Positions 32,374-43,410 of a DNA stretch of 64,000 nucleotides are shown here, piece after piece. The position numbers were made by a program, and so were the translations under genes. Each line of letters opens with the position of its first letter. The stretch's first letter is position 1. The notes beneath the pieces are model-generated. The model was not told where the DNA came from, ran no database searches, and was given only the letters and a program-made list of their open reading frames with translations. Source of the DNA: Spirometra erinaceieuropaei (taxonomy: Eukaryota > Platyhelminthes > Cestoda > Diphyllobothriidea > Diphyllobothriidae); the NCBI GenBank assembly GCA_902702965.1, contig CACRXP010000002.1, forward strand, positions 4,323,589 to 4,387,588. The letters are read 5' to 3'.

Positions 32374-32524
32374 CTCGGAATTTGGGTCCCAGTTGTTTAA
32401 CTTTCGATGCCTGCCACAAAGCGTGCCACCACCACAGCAGTGGATTGCCTCTCGGCCTACTAACTCATTTCATGCTCAGTTAAATTCCGTTCAGATTGGA
32501 AAAGTTTAGAGATCCGGGAAGATT

Positions 32525-33467
32525 ATTAGAAGAAGAAAATTGGCTCTCCGGAACAGGTTTATTTAACTGCTGACGTTTCAAAGAGCTGGGTCGGCTCTTC
32601 ATTGTCAAAGCGTAAACTGCACTCGAAGTCTGGAGGGCCATTCCTTACGTTAAAGGGGTCTCTGAAGCGGTCTCGTGACTGTTACAACCCGCCAGAGTAG
32701 GCGTAGCCCATCGACCACAAGCAGCAATTCGACGTCGCCTGATGCAACCTAAAAACCCATTGCCACCCGCTGAAACCTCAGCAGTCATCTACAAAATAAA
32801 TTGCAATGAGGGCGGCTGCAACTAAGTGGGCGAAACTGGGCGGAAATTGCAAACTCGCCTACAAGAACATAAATCGGCCACTCGGAGGTTAGACCCTAAC
32901 TCTCAACTAGCAACACACGTTGGAGAAACGGGGCATACTTTTGACCTCCAGAGGGCTACCATCTTAGGCCGAGGCAACACAAAAACAGAACGGCTAACTC
33001 TCGAAGCGTGGTTCTCCGATGCCCACTCTATCAACAGGCATCTGGACCTTCCTGCAGCTTACAAAGTCTTACGTCATCACAATCGTAGAGCTCAGGACCA
33101 AACAACCACACCTGACTTAAGAAGGCAGCACGGAGGTAGCCCGACGCTGAGCTTACTCGGTGAGGAAGAACAAGAACCGCCAGACCGACCGCCCGACTAA
33201 AGTCCAATCAGCTCCCCTCGACGGAGTGGTGACTCATAAAGCGCACAGGCAAAAACGCCCGTCAACCATCTCCTGAGAGGCCGACGCAGCGGGAGGAGAG
33301 GAAAAAAATCGATCAGCATGAGGCCGGCCAACACAACTTGCCACTTTAAACTAAATTTCTGATCGATTATGTGCAGTTTACGCTTTGGCAATGAAGAGCC
33401 GACCCAGCTCTTTGAAACGTCAGCAGTTAAATAAACCTGTTCCGGAGAGCCAATTTTCTTCTTCTAA
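32525..33467 (+). mobile_element. Foldback Penelope-like element with GIY-YIG fragment
   Basis: About 97-bp inverted arms (32525-32621 and 33371-33467) share 'AGAAGAAGAAAATTGGCTC' and 'AACGTCAGCAGTTAAATAAA' in opposite orientations. Between them is a GIY-YIG domain in one frame: 'RRRLMQPKNPLPP' then 'AVIYKINCNEGGCN', a TAA stop, 'VGETGRKLQTRLQEHKSATR', 'SQLATHVGETGHTFDLQ' and 'DAHSINRHLDLPAAYKVLRH'. No RT is present. Apart from its GIY-YIG domain it is unlike the copy at 14196, so the layout arose in a different subfamily. Confidence 0.8.
32700..33200 (+). pseudogene. GIY-YIG endonuclease pseudogene (nonsense in the second motif)
   Basis: The domain is complete in length, but where related copies have CN-Tyr-VGETG or Tyr-Ile-Gly the codon is TAA (about 32823-32825). 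The conserved Tyr is replaced by a stop. The C-terminal tail to the stop at 33198 stays open. It would not give a functional nuclease. Confidence 0.75.
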
Positions 33468-33469
33468 TC

Positions 33470-34694
33470 AGTTAAATTCCGTTTTCACTACATATCGCCG
33501 AATCGTGCTCCCTTAACGAACCGTTCGGTCTCACATACTGTGAGCGCACTGGCAGAAGAGGCAGTTGCAGGCGACCAACTGTTGATGTGAATGAGTGATG
33601 TGGGCGTTGTCTTGTGCTGACACCTGGAAAGCTGACTCCACAGAGACAAGCGCCAGAAAGGACTTGAGGGGTGTGGTTATAGGTGGTGCTTTTGCGAATT
33701 GCAAAAATAAGTGATTTTTTTGGTAAGCAAATCGTTGTCTCGGTAAACTTTCTCACGTGGTCTGCATGCTTCCAAAAGATGGCGCCAAATCTGAACCGGT
33801 CTATTTTTTTCTTTTCTGACAGTGACTTCGAACGGATACGTAAACTAAAAGTGTCTCCTGTGAAATACCGAAAGGTCAGTTTATCTGAAATATATTTGGC
33901 TCAGTCACATATGTGCAATGTTAAATTGGATTAAAAAGTCACGCCGTATTCTGTTATCCTCTATTCGCTCTTCTCTTATAGATTGTCTCAGATTAACTCC
34001 CCCATCACAGATTTGCATCCTAACGGAATCATAAATGTGATCTATCGAACAAACTTGTATTTTCTTCTGCCTTTTGTATCCCCTTCTATGGAAGTATCTT
34101 TGGTGAATTTCGCGCCTGACATTAGCACCTTTTCCTACCAGCGTCTTTCTTGCGCATAAAGAAATTTGGTCTTTCTCCTTCCACTATTAATGCCTTATTT
34201 ATGTTAAAACTATCAGCTCATGGTCTTCTTCCATCGTTGTTAAGATGAGGTCGTTGTAAAACTCAAAAATCTTCGTGGAAATGGCGTGAGAGTCAGTTAT
34301 AGATCACCTGTTATTTTTCGTAATCCGAGGGCGCACTAAAAAAGGGTACCCTTTAAACCTGAATTTTATTTTAGAGATCCTCCAAAAAATTTTCGAAAAG
34401 TTTCCGTTCAGCTAGGCCGTAGCAAATTTTAGGTTGTGAAAAATTAAATAATCACTTGTCTTAAATTTTGCTGTATGCGGTTGGAGCATTGCCTTCCACA
34501 TTCTTGGCCAAGATATGACTAATTTGAGACAGAAAATGTCAACCACATTCTGTAAACGATTCCGTACTAGGCAAACGATCGATAAGTGTTATGACCCAGA
34601 AGGAAGGTGGAACAGGAAGACAGCCGATTCGGAGGACAAACACATTATTGGTAACTTGCGGACACGAGGGGTTCCAACTCGTAAGGAAGATGCG
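33470..34694. other. Region without recognised gene
   Basis: No domain-bearing frame, tRNA or strong repeat is seen. If the minus-strand promoter at 34696 is active, its transcript would start near 34670 and run leftwards through this stretch. Confidence 0.35.
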
Positions 34695-34905
34695 CTATTT
34701 ATATTGGCTCTTGTGCGTTCTGGAACATTCCGTCCAATGACGTGCCAGCCGTTGAGGGCGTTCTAGAATGTTCCTGCCCCGGGCATGCTGGTCGCTGATT
34801 GGCCACCGCGTGCGCGATAGCCCCCCCCCCGCGGAAACGTCCAGAACGTTCGACCAGCCATTGATTGGGCCGCACACGTGAACAAAGCCACCACACGTGC
34901 TCGGC
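34695..34905 (-). promoter_or_regulatory. Heat-shock-type promoter (TATA, HSEs, CCAAT, E-boxes)
   Basis: Read on the minus strand: TATAAATA at 34703-34696. A perfect three-unit heat-shock element (plus strand TTC-tg-GAA-ca-TTC) lies at 34718-34730, and a second perfect one (TTC-ta-GAA-tg-TTC) at 34761-34773. A four-unit HSE-like cluster (GAA, GTC, GAA, TTC at 5-bp spacing) lies at 34834-34851. CCAAT motifs occur in both orientations at 34703, 34734 and 34798, and two CACGTG E-boxes at 34875 and 34894. HSE then TATA about 15 bp apart is the known layout of HSP70-type promoters. No heat-shock protein frame follows. Confidence 0.7.
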
Positions 34906-36658
34906 GCTGCAGTGCACGTCGGTCGGCCGTCTAACTTCACGCGTGTCTCGCGCCGCCGGCTTGGCCCCCTGTTCAGCGCCCCAGGCCATGGCTCTACGCC
35001 GCTTGCACTCCCCATAACAATAAGATTCCGGAAAACATAGGAACTGATCCTCTGCAGTCGAGTTGATGCGCAGAATGGTCGAAGGACAGCTTTAAAGTTC
35101 TTAAGAGAAATGTGCCGGAGACACTAACCCAGTCGCGTCACGATGTAGTCGCAGGGGGGTGATCAGTTTGAAGCGCAGCCTTAATGGGGGCAAGTTGACA
35201 TCGAGTCCACACCGGTAATGCCAATTGAGATAGTGACAGGAGCGTTAGCGACGATAATTTGTGGTGTTGAGAGTGGGTCGGTCGTGGTCATATTACGGTG
35301 CGTCTGTGGATGCTCAAGGATGCCGACCAGAGTCCGAATACATGGCAACATGCTGGCATTAGATAAATGCCTGTGACATTGGTTAGCGACATTTGAGTCT
35401 ATCGTGCTTCGCCATAGTCTGCGCAATTCATTTGGTTTCACAAGCAACTGTTCCACATTTTCCGACTGTTTTCAGTGTGTTCTCGTGGCGTCTGTTTTGC
35501 TCTTCATTTCTGCGAGTGTCTCTAGAGACGTACCCATAAAATAGCCGTTTCGACCTGCACCATATATCATCCACACAGTGTGCCCGCTTCATCGAAATTG
35601 ATTCCCGTCTAAATGAGCTTTAGTGAGAGTCAACTCCATGGTCTTCTTAGGCAGCTACAGAATTTGTATATTTCAAGTGTGGCCTGTTCCGGTGCTCGAA
35701 CCCCCTTCTTCACTTAGTGCTTAAACTGTCTTGGCTTTGGCAAACTGCTCATGTCTCAGCGTCATAAAACGACTTTGTCTACATGAAAACCTCGCATGTA
35801 CCGTGTTTTATGATGGGGAGGATGCCAAGGAGATTCCAGACTGTTGCAGCCCGCACAATGCCTAACTGGCTTTAGAGATTCGTTCTGCCGCTTCGTAGTC
35901 AATTTAATTGTCTGTACTATAATGATTAGCAAGAGAATTAGTCTGCCGCTGTGAGGTCCTTACTATCGGCAGTCACCATGGGTTCGGTGCGTAGGATAGT
36001 CGACACGGGTTGGTGCATGTTAATCGTTTGCTACGTGTCGATGGTAAATTCGAAGTTTGCGCGTTTACAGACGAACAGATCCAAACGCCTCCGCATGTAC
36101 AGCTAAGATGTAGTGTTCAGTGTGCCGTCTTCAGCAAGGTGGAGGCCATATATCATGACCTTGTGTCTGCCCTCAAACGAATCGCATTTATGTATATACA
36201 TACATAAATTATGGTTGGTAATAAAAGGGATTCAATTAATACGCATTAGTTCCCCGGGGATATCGAAGTAAATACAAAGCTTTGCTTAACTTTGAAATTG
36301 AGCTGCGCAAAACTTAAACAGTTTTATTTTGAAGCAAAATTTTATGTCAATGTAGCATGGCTTTCAGTCTAGGCTCAGTATGTCGAAATCAGCGAAGGTC
36401 TTCTTTCAGTCAGCGGGCAGTTCGATTGGGAACTTCACTTCCAAGTGAGAGACCAACTTCTGGTGCTATGGGTATGTTCATGAGGAGGTCATATAGTTTG
36501 GTTTTTGATAACCGACGACACTCGCTTTAGGGCTATTCATTACTTGGCAGCAATTTTACTACCTAATTTCATTTTATTTGTGACAAATCACTGCATATTT
36601 AATATAAAGTGTTTCCTTAAACATTGCAAATGAATGTATCCTATGTTGACTGTATATA
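34906..36658. other. Region without recognised gene
   Basis: It begins with a GC-rich stretch continuing the promoter-like segment to about 35000. Segment 36257-36304 matches the sequence near 84-138. No coding frame can be supported. Confidence 0.35.
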
Positions 36659-37624
36659 CAATAGGTGGGCTAACTCAAGAAATGCCAACCGAAACTCCGA
36701 AATGCGTTTTCGTTCTGAGAAGATCAATTAAGTAGGGTTGTAAAATTAATTATCCTGTAGGATACTGCTATAATAATTCACTTATCTCCGGATGCCGGCT
36801 TTCGAACGAACTTCTATCGGGCTGCATGGAAGAACTACATTGTGCAAAAAATTACTATTTAGGTGATATGCATTTTTCTCATTGATTTTCGATGCCCTTG
36901 GAAATTCAATCATATTTCATGGAAAACATGCATGAAAATATCCATTCTTTTGCGTATTCGGCAGAAAGTTACGCTTTCTTCCAATTTCATATTAGGAGGA
37001 AGAGTGTGATTCGGTTTTAAAAATATGTTCCAATTCCCAAATAATTTTGAAACCCGACTTGACGTTACGCCTATATTCAGGGTTTCTAACCTACAAGACG
37101 CATATTTTCCGCGTACAGAAAACCATACATTTCTCTACTGCAGTAAGAGCAAACTATATAGGGCTCATGAAATATAGCAGCGGATTTGAGCCATATTGTT
37201 AACTTTACAAGTCATATTGGTAAATGCAAAGACGTGACGATTTATAAACGGCCATTTCACGGCATTAAAAAATCTCACAATTAGAAACGTTTTAAGACCA
37301 AATTATACTCTTTCTTTTGGTACCAAAGAAGCAACAGTGTGAATATTTTTATGCATGTTTCCATGAAATGTAATTGTATGTTTAAGGACATCGAAAATAA
37401 ATGCGAAAGATGCATGCTACATAAGTAGTCATGGTTTTCAGAGTATAGCTTGTGTATGCAGCCAGAAAGAAATGTGTTCAAAAGGCGGCATCCTGTGGCA
37501 ACTGAATAATTATAGAACTATGCTGCAGACTGATTATTTGTACAACTCTATTTCATAAATTTTTTCGAAACGAAAACGCATTTCGGAATTTCGGTTGACA
37601 ATCCACGAGTTAACCCACCTACTG
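36659..37624. mobile_element. TA-flanked inverted-repeat element (966 bp)
   Basis: It begins 'CAATAGGTGGGCTAACTC' and ends 'GTTAACCCACCTACTG', flanked by TA (36657-36658 and 37625-37626). The arms run about 330 bp each and are related to 37702-38695. The centre (about 37000-37270) contains no transposase. Confidence 0.85.
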
Positions 37625-37701
37625 TAGTTGTATTTATATCCGCTGTCGTATATAAATAGAGAAACTGCGGACTCAACGGGTAATCCTCAAACATATACAT
37701 A

Positions 37702-38695
37702 CAGTAGATGTGCTAACTCATGAAATGTCAACCAAAATATCGAAATGCGTTCTCGTTCCGAAAAGATAAATTAAGTAGTGTTGTAAAACTAATCACGATG
37801 CAGCATAAATCTATAATAACCCAGTAACCTTAGGGTGTTGGCTTTCGAAAGAACTTATCTTCGGCTGCATGCAAGATCTACATCTGCAAAAAATGACTAT
37901 TTAAGTAGCATGCAATTTTCTTATTGATTTTCTATGCACTTGAAAATTCAATTATATTTCATGGAAAACATGCATAAAAATATTCATTCTTTTACTTATT
38001 CGGTAGAAAATCACTTCTTCTTTGAATTTCATACTCAAAAAGAAGAGTATAATTCAGTTTTAAAAAACTTTTCTAATTTCCGAATAATTTTGAATTCGAC
38101 CTGTTGTTACACTTGCATTCAGGGTTTCAAAACTACAAGCTGTATATTTTCCGTGTACGGAAAACCATGCATTCCTCTACGGTGTTAAGAGGAGACCATA
38201 TGAGGTTCATACAATTAAGCAGTGGATTTGAGAAATATTGTTGACTTTACAAGCCACATTCGTAAATGCAGATACGTGACGTTTCATGAACGGCCATTTA
38301 ACGGTATTAAAAAATCTCACAATTAGAAACTTTTTGAAAACCGAATTATACTCTTTATTTGAGTATAAAATTGGAAGAAGACGTGATTGTCTACGGAATA
38401 AGTAAAAGAATGAATATTTTTATGCATGTTTTCCATGAAATATAATTGAATTTTCAAGGGCATCGAAAATCAATAAGAAAATTGCATGCTACTTAAATAG
38501 TCATTTTTTGCAGATGTAGATCTTGCATGCAGCCGAAGATAAGTTCTTTCGAAAGCCAACACCCTAAGGTTACTGGGTTATTATAGATTTATGCTGCATC
38601 GTGATTAGTTTTACAACACTACTTAATTTATCTTTTCGGAACGAGAACGCATTTCGATATTTTGGTTGACATTTCATGAGTTAGCCCATCTACTG
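37702..38695. mobile_element. TA-flanked inverted-repeat element, best copy (994 bp)
   Basis: Its ends are 'CAGTAGATGTGCTAACTCAT' and 'GTTAGCCCATCTACTG', flanked by TA (37700-37701 and 38696-38697). Arms of about 370 bp (37702-38075 and 38325-38695) are nearly perfect inverted copies, for example 'GCATGCAATTTTCTTATTG' against 'CAATAAGAAAATTGCATGC'. The ~250-bp centre encodes nothing recognisable. It is a non-autonomous MITE or foldback element. TA duplication suggests mobilisation by a Tc1/mariner-type transposase. Confidence 0.9.
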
Positions 38696-38697
38696 TA

Positions 38698-39048
38698 CAT
38701 GAATACGAAAGAAGGTACATATTTAATCATTTAAGCGTCACTTGAGGAGCTAGAGGGGCTTCGTCTCCACGACTGATTCCGAAAAAATCATCTAACGTTT
38801 TATTATCCGTTAAGTGAAGAAATCCGAGTAATTAATCAGTCTGAACACGTTTGTAGGTATTTGGCCAACATACGCGTGCTTTGGATAAGTCCTCATCGGG
38901 CCTATACATTCATATGGGAACGGGGTACAAACTGAAAAGTGTAAACGATAAGGGCAACCGAATACGGTTCGCCTTTTCATACAAACGGGGTATGTGAATT
39001 AAAGGGGGGGGAATGGAGAGAGGAGGCAGTAAGTGACAGTGAGGGTTA
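38698..39048. other. Spacer without recognised gene
   Basis: No gene or clear repeat is seen; a G-rich run occurs near 39003-39010. Confidence 0.3.
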
Positions 39049-39312
39049 GGTCAACGTACGAGTCGGCGCCTATCCACAAGAATACGAGAACACCTGCTGA
39101 CATGGCTGAGGAAAGGTGAAGTTAAGAGCATACTCCGCTCCATCCGCGCACGCATGGTTGCTTCTGGGCACCGTGTGGATTCCAACAAAACCTTCCGTGT
39201 GATTTACAAATTTCCACTTGATCGATTAGGATTCATCGAAAGCGCGCGTATGCTCGTCAAATACTCTTCTGAATTTCTCTATGAGAATTTTTGCAATTTA
39301 ATCGAGTCCCCA
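39049..39312 (+). pseudogene. GIY-YIG domain remnant of a Penelope-like element
   Basis: A short frame without a proper start reads 'RTSRRLSTRIREHLLTWLRK', 'VASGHRVDSNKTFRVIYKFP' and 'LGFIESARM'. This matches, in the same order, the 59648-60631 element ('RTQRQLATRAAEHLPNWL', 'DSGHVVDPKASFGVLV', 'LRYLEAAYI'). Only the second half of the nuclease domain remains, and no start is present. Confidence 0.75.
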
Positions 39313-40202
39313 CAAAGATGTGGCGAAAGATGACATTGAAACATGTCCTCAAACACTGATTAACATAAGATCGCTCTTTGCTGTATGTAACACAGAAAAA
39401 CAAATTAAGACACTCCGATATTTTATATAAGGTCAATACTCTGGACGTTTGCTAGCTTTTTGTATGACGTTGAGCGTTTCCAGGACATTGTTTATCCTTT
39501 GCCAAACATGGCTGCAGCGTTTGCATACCATATTCTTATTGAAATCAAACAAAAGTGCCGTAAGCGTTTTAAAAAGTTCTACCTCGAAAGCAACCTCGAG
39601 GCATTGCAATGATGGTTTTATGTTAGTGCGTATCACAACATCCAGATATTTCTATAGCCATTATAATTGCATTTAGTGACAGCTTATAGACATTGCCAAA
39701 ATAAACAGTCAGCATGGACCGAGCTAACAGCGAAAAATGTTTCTGACAACTAAATATATTTTCTAGTGTTTCTGGGGTACTTGGAGTTATAAAGGAGCAA
39801 GAAACTTCTGCCAATGAAGTGGCGGCGGTCCAGAACAGGAATAGTTGGCGTCAGTGCAGCGAGATTTTTTGTCTTAATTTTTTTCGCAAGATTCGGAGTC
39901 TGCATCAGAAAAGGGTGCATGGGCAAACAGTTACTCGTTGTCGGCTAAGGATTTTACCCGCTGGATCGCAGGCTGCAGATTCAGCACCATTTCCCTCAGA
40001 AGGAGATCTGGTAAAGACTAGGAACGCCATCCAAACGGGAGAGGAATTCGTTGGTTTCGGCATCCAAAAATCGCGAAAGTTATTCTAAGTGCAGAAAGCA
40101 AGTAATGCTTAGATTAAATCAAGACTAAATTCACAAAATCATTATAGTCCTAAATAACTCACTCCAGATTGTAATCGCGTCCACTGAAAAGAACGGAGGA
40201 TA
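39313..40202. other. Region without recognised gene
   Basis: No supported coding frame, RNA or strong repeat is seen. Confidence 0.3.
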
Positions 40203-40436
40203 ATCAACTATGTGTGCCTCGGGTGGTCCAAATTTCGGGGATGGCCATGACTGGCTGACGACGGCTAATAAGCTAGAAATGGCCATTCAAGTCTTCTTTG
40301 TCTTTGTCGGTAATAACATACTGCCTATATCATGCGCCGTTGTGCGGCTGCTGGTTGGGCTCGAGAGAGAGCCCTTAAGGCACAAGGGGACGAGTGCGTT
40401 TCGTAAGAACGATCGGTGAGCGTCTCCTTGCTATTT
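40203..40436 (+). repeat. SINE, most complete body and 3' end
   Basis: It has 'TGGCTGACGACGGCTAATAA', 'TGTCGGTAATAACATACTGC', 'GCGGCTGCTGGTTGGGCTCG', 'GAGAGAGCCCTTAAGGCACA' and 'GAACGATCGGTGAGCG' in order, linking the body at 23750-23836 with the 3' ends at 23410-23626. The tRNA-like head is reduced to 'CCTCGGGTGGTCC'. Confidence 0.8.
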
Positions 40437-40785
40437 TGAGCTATCTGTGGTCGTGATTGCTCGCCGAGACAGGACTTCTTCGAGTTAACCTGCACGCGGC
40501 CACCCCTACAAAATCAAAAACGAAAGTGCGCGAATAGACCGCAGGAAGTATTTCTTCAGCAAAGGAATAGTCCGTGCACGGAATTTGCTACCAGGTGAAT
40601 GGTGACGACCGACACAATTCCTATGTTTAAAGGAAAGCTTAATTGCCCAATTTTTGACAAAAGCCGTCTACCAGAACATGACTACTCAGAGGTGAACTTG
40701 TAAAATGCCTTGTGATGCACAATCGTTCCGGGTTGGGTCACAAGGAACAACAAAATTTTTTGTCGATTGTTCGCCAATTTGGCTT
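40437..40785. other. Spacer without recognised gene
   Basis: Nothing recognisable is seen between the SINE and the next inverted-repeat element. The segment 40500-40690 vaguely resembles LINE C-terminal text but is too decayed to call. Confidence 0.25.
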
Positions 40786-41792
40786 TTCAGATTCAAATAC
40801 ATTTCATGGGAAACATGCATACAAACATTTATTATTTTGCCTATTTGGCTGAAGAGTGTGTCTTATTTAAAATGTTGAATTAAGGAACAGGCATAAATCG
40901 GTTCTTAAAAGGTTTCTGAGTAAGATTTGGTTTGGTAACCCCACCTGATGGACACAATACTGTTGGAGTTGGGGTTAAGGATGAGAGCTAGGGGTTGTCG
41001 CAACTATTTCTCGACCACTGAAAGTACAACCACGCTCTCCCAATAGTTTTTCCTTTGCATACAACTTCTTGACCTCGTCGCCTGTGCGTTCCCCGATTCC
41101 GCCTGTAAAAACCCCTATTACCACCGGCCCCATATAAGAGATTACTGGGGTGTGTTAACTTCAGATGGGGCTACCAAACCCCATCCGACCGATTTCTGAT
41201 TATGAGATTTTCTAAGGTCGTGAAGTGCCTGTTCATCAAACATCGTCTCTCTGCGTTTACTAGTGTTGCTTGTTGGTTCATATCTACTGTTAGATTTTAT
41301 GAACCCCATATAGTTTCCTCTTAATATCGCACAGAAGCGTATGATTTTTGCGCGCGAAAACTATACGGCTTGTAATTTGAAAACCTTGAATGCGAGTGTA
41401 ACGGCAGGTCGGATTCAAAATTATTCGAAAATTGGAGTTTTTAAAAACCGAATTTTGCCACTTTGTCAAATATGAAATTTAAAGAAGACGTAATTTTCTA
41501 CTAAATGAGGAAAAGAATAAATATTTATATTTATGTTTTCTGTGGAATATATTTGAATTAATAAGTACACCAAAAATCATGAGAAAAACCATACTACTTG
41601 GGTAGTCATTTTTTCGAAGTGTAGACTTTGCAGGAATGAAGTTCATACAAAAGCTGGCACCCGAGGTTGTTGAATTATTTTGGGGTTATGTTACAAGTTG
41701 ATTAATATTACAACCATAATTAAACAATATGTCCTAGTCGAAAACACATCTCAGAATTTCGGTAAAAGTTTCATGAGTTAACTTACCTAGTG
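40786..41792. mobile_element. TA-family element interrupted by a telomere-repeat-bearing insert
   Basis: The left arm part 40786-40930 ('CATGGGAAACATGCATAC') and the right part 41190-41792 ('AATATGAAATTTAAAGAAGA', 'GTTTCATGAGTTAACTTACC') belong to the family. The ~240 bp between them is the inverted copy of the 27920-28084 repeat, so a later insertion split this element. Confidence 0.7.
40965..41165 (-). repeat. Inverted copy of the 27920-28084 repeat
   Basis: 'CTTGACCTCGTCGCC', 'TTTTCCTTTGCATACAA', 'CTCTCCCAATAG' and 'TGTAAAAACCCC' are the complement of the 27.9-28.1 kb copy. Only a short 'GTTGGGGTTAAGG' and 'TAGGGGTTG' remain where the other copy has its long CCCTAA-like tract. Confidence 0.75.
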
Positions 41793-42944
41793 TAGATCGT
41801 GCGCGAGTTGGCTCCCTTGCCAGTTAAACTGTGCTGGCAAAAAGATTGTGTTAGAATGAGTTTTCGTAAAATGCAGGAAGGAATACTGTCCGTACGCCCA
41901 GAATGCCAATGCCAAAAGTAGTGATTTCAAAGTGAAATGCGAGTTGAATGGTCCCATGCGAGAGCAAAATAATACGGTTCTACACAATAGGGCTCCATGC
42001 TTCATCATATATCGCAACCCAATATCATAAGAAGTCGCGGTAAACGTGTATCCAACCGCTCACTTTCGTGCAAAAGTTTCGAAAAATTAGACAATATGTG
42101 CTTTACTTGCGAGATATTTCGAAACAACCTCTGTTCTTCACTAAAATGTCATGTGAGACCTTGAAAGCATTGAGGACTTAAAATTCGACACGGGCAAGCC
42201 TAGGCACATAATTTGATTTTTGCATCCCACTACCTACTGGAATTAATTACGCGGGGGGGCGGAAGGCAATGACTACTCAGAAGATGTGGGGAGGGGATAT
42301 TGTCATTTTAACGACTCTAAGGCTCCCGAAACACAACTTATGCGGTTTAAGTGCAGGAGATGACTGGTTATGAGCTCTCCAGAACGCGTTTGCATATTTT
42401 GCAACCGCTCGATGCTCGGAGAATGCTCCTCTGTGGTTGGAAGGGGCAAATATATATTCCGTTCATAAGGGTGGGTCCAGAGAAAGTTCAAAACTACAGA
42501 CAGGCCCGCCTAATGTACACTTATTGCATGCCCTAGTAATAGAACATCAAAAGGCTACCAAGAGGTTCATTGAAAAAAAACATATTTGCTGCCAATGTCT
42601 AACGCAGTTTTTTGACGAAACCACTTCTAGTATATTGGTATATCTGGCGCAATAGACACTGCCTTTGATGACTTTATGAAGGCGGAACATATTGGCGTTC
42701 AAATAAACGCGTTACTAAAATGTTGTAAGTAGCATTTTACGTTTACAAAAGTGTAACACAATGGGCTGCAAGTTAAGCACCTGCAGTATTTGAAAGTTAC
42801 AGACCGAACCCAGATGGTCCTTCCCATGCACGTTAAGATTATATGTGTTAATATATACAGTCAGCACAAAATATCGTCATAAGTGTAATTTACAGGAATG
42901 ATTTGTATCAAACATGCAGGGATGCGTTACACAGGTAATTAAAT
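41793..42944. other. Region without recognised gene
   Basis: No coding, RNA or clear repeat feature is supported. Confidence 0.3.
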
Positions 42945-43410
42945 CAGGAAATAAAGTTCATAGCTGATCGGGGATATTTCTGCAGTGCCATTCATCGTTT
43001 ACCAAAAAACCAAACTATTAAACGATCCTTTGAATTTAACCACAGTGTCAGATATCACCATTTCACTTGGGAGTTCCACGGTCGAACTACCCACTGAGTG
43101 AAAGAAGACCTCCGTTTGTCTAGGCGTGTACGTTCGCGTTTGAAGTGGTACGGGTGACCGCTCAGGTGGCTGATGTTCTTAACCCCAAAGAAATCTACAA
43201 ATTTGAGCAAACAATCATGTCCGCGGATAATACGAAGTCTCCACAGCGGGTTGCATCCATTGAACTAGAACAGTCTTTCTGGTTATGACAGACTCCTGGG
43301 ACCGTCCACCAGTTTTGTCGCCTGTCGTTGCACCTGCTCGATGGCATTGCTGTCTTTCTCGACCAGGGCATCCAGGCTGGCATTCCGTATTCGAAGTGCT
43401 ACCTAACAAA
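42945..43410 (-). pseudogene. LINE reverse transcriptase C-terminal fragment
   Basis: The minus strand gives 'EYGMPAWMPWSRKTAM', corresponding to 'EYELPSWMPWMKKDTDAIEQ' in the plus-strand LINE at 45.9 kb. It continues with 'HLSGHPYHFKRERTRLDKRR' and 'WVVRPWNS', matching 'HLRGHPHKVKRERTRLDNRK' and 'RVVRPWDSLP'. Several frame breaks are present. It is the 3' end of the same LINE family in the opposite orientation, about 2 kb away. Confidence 0.8.

Noticed and set aside
34695..35015. Minus-strand frames in the GC-rich region as a gene
   Set aside because: They overlap the HSE, CCAAT and E-box cluster and show no domain; high G+C alone keeps them open.
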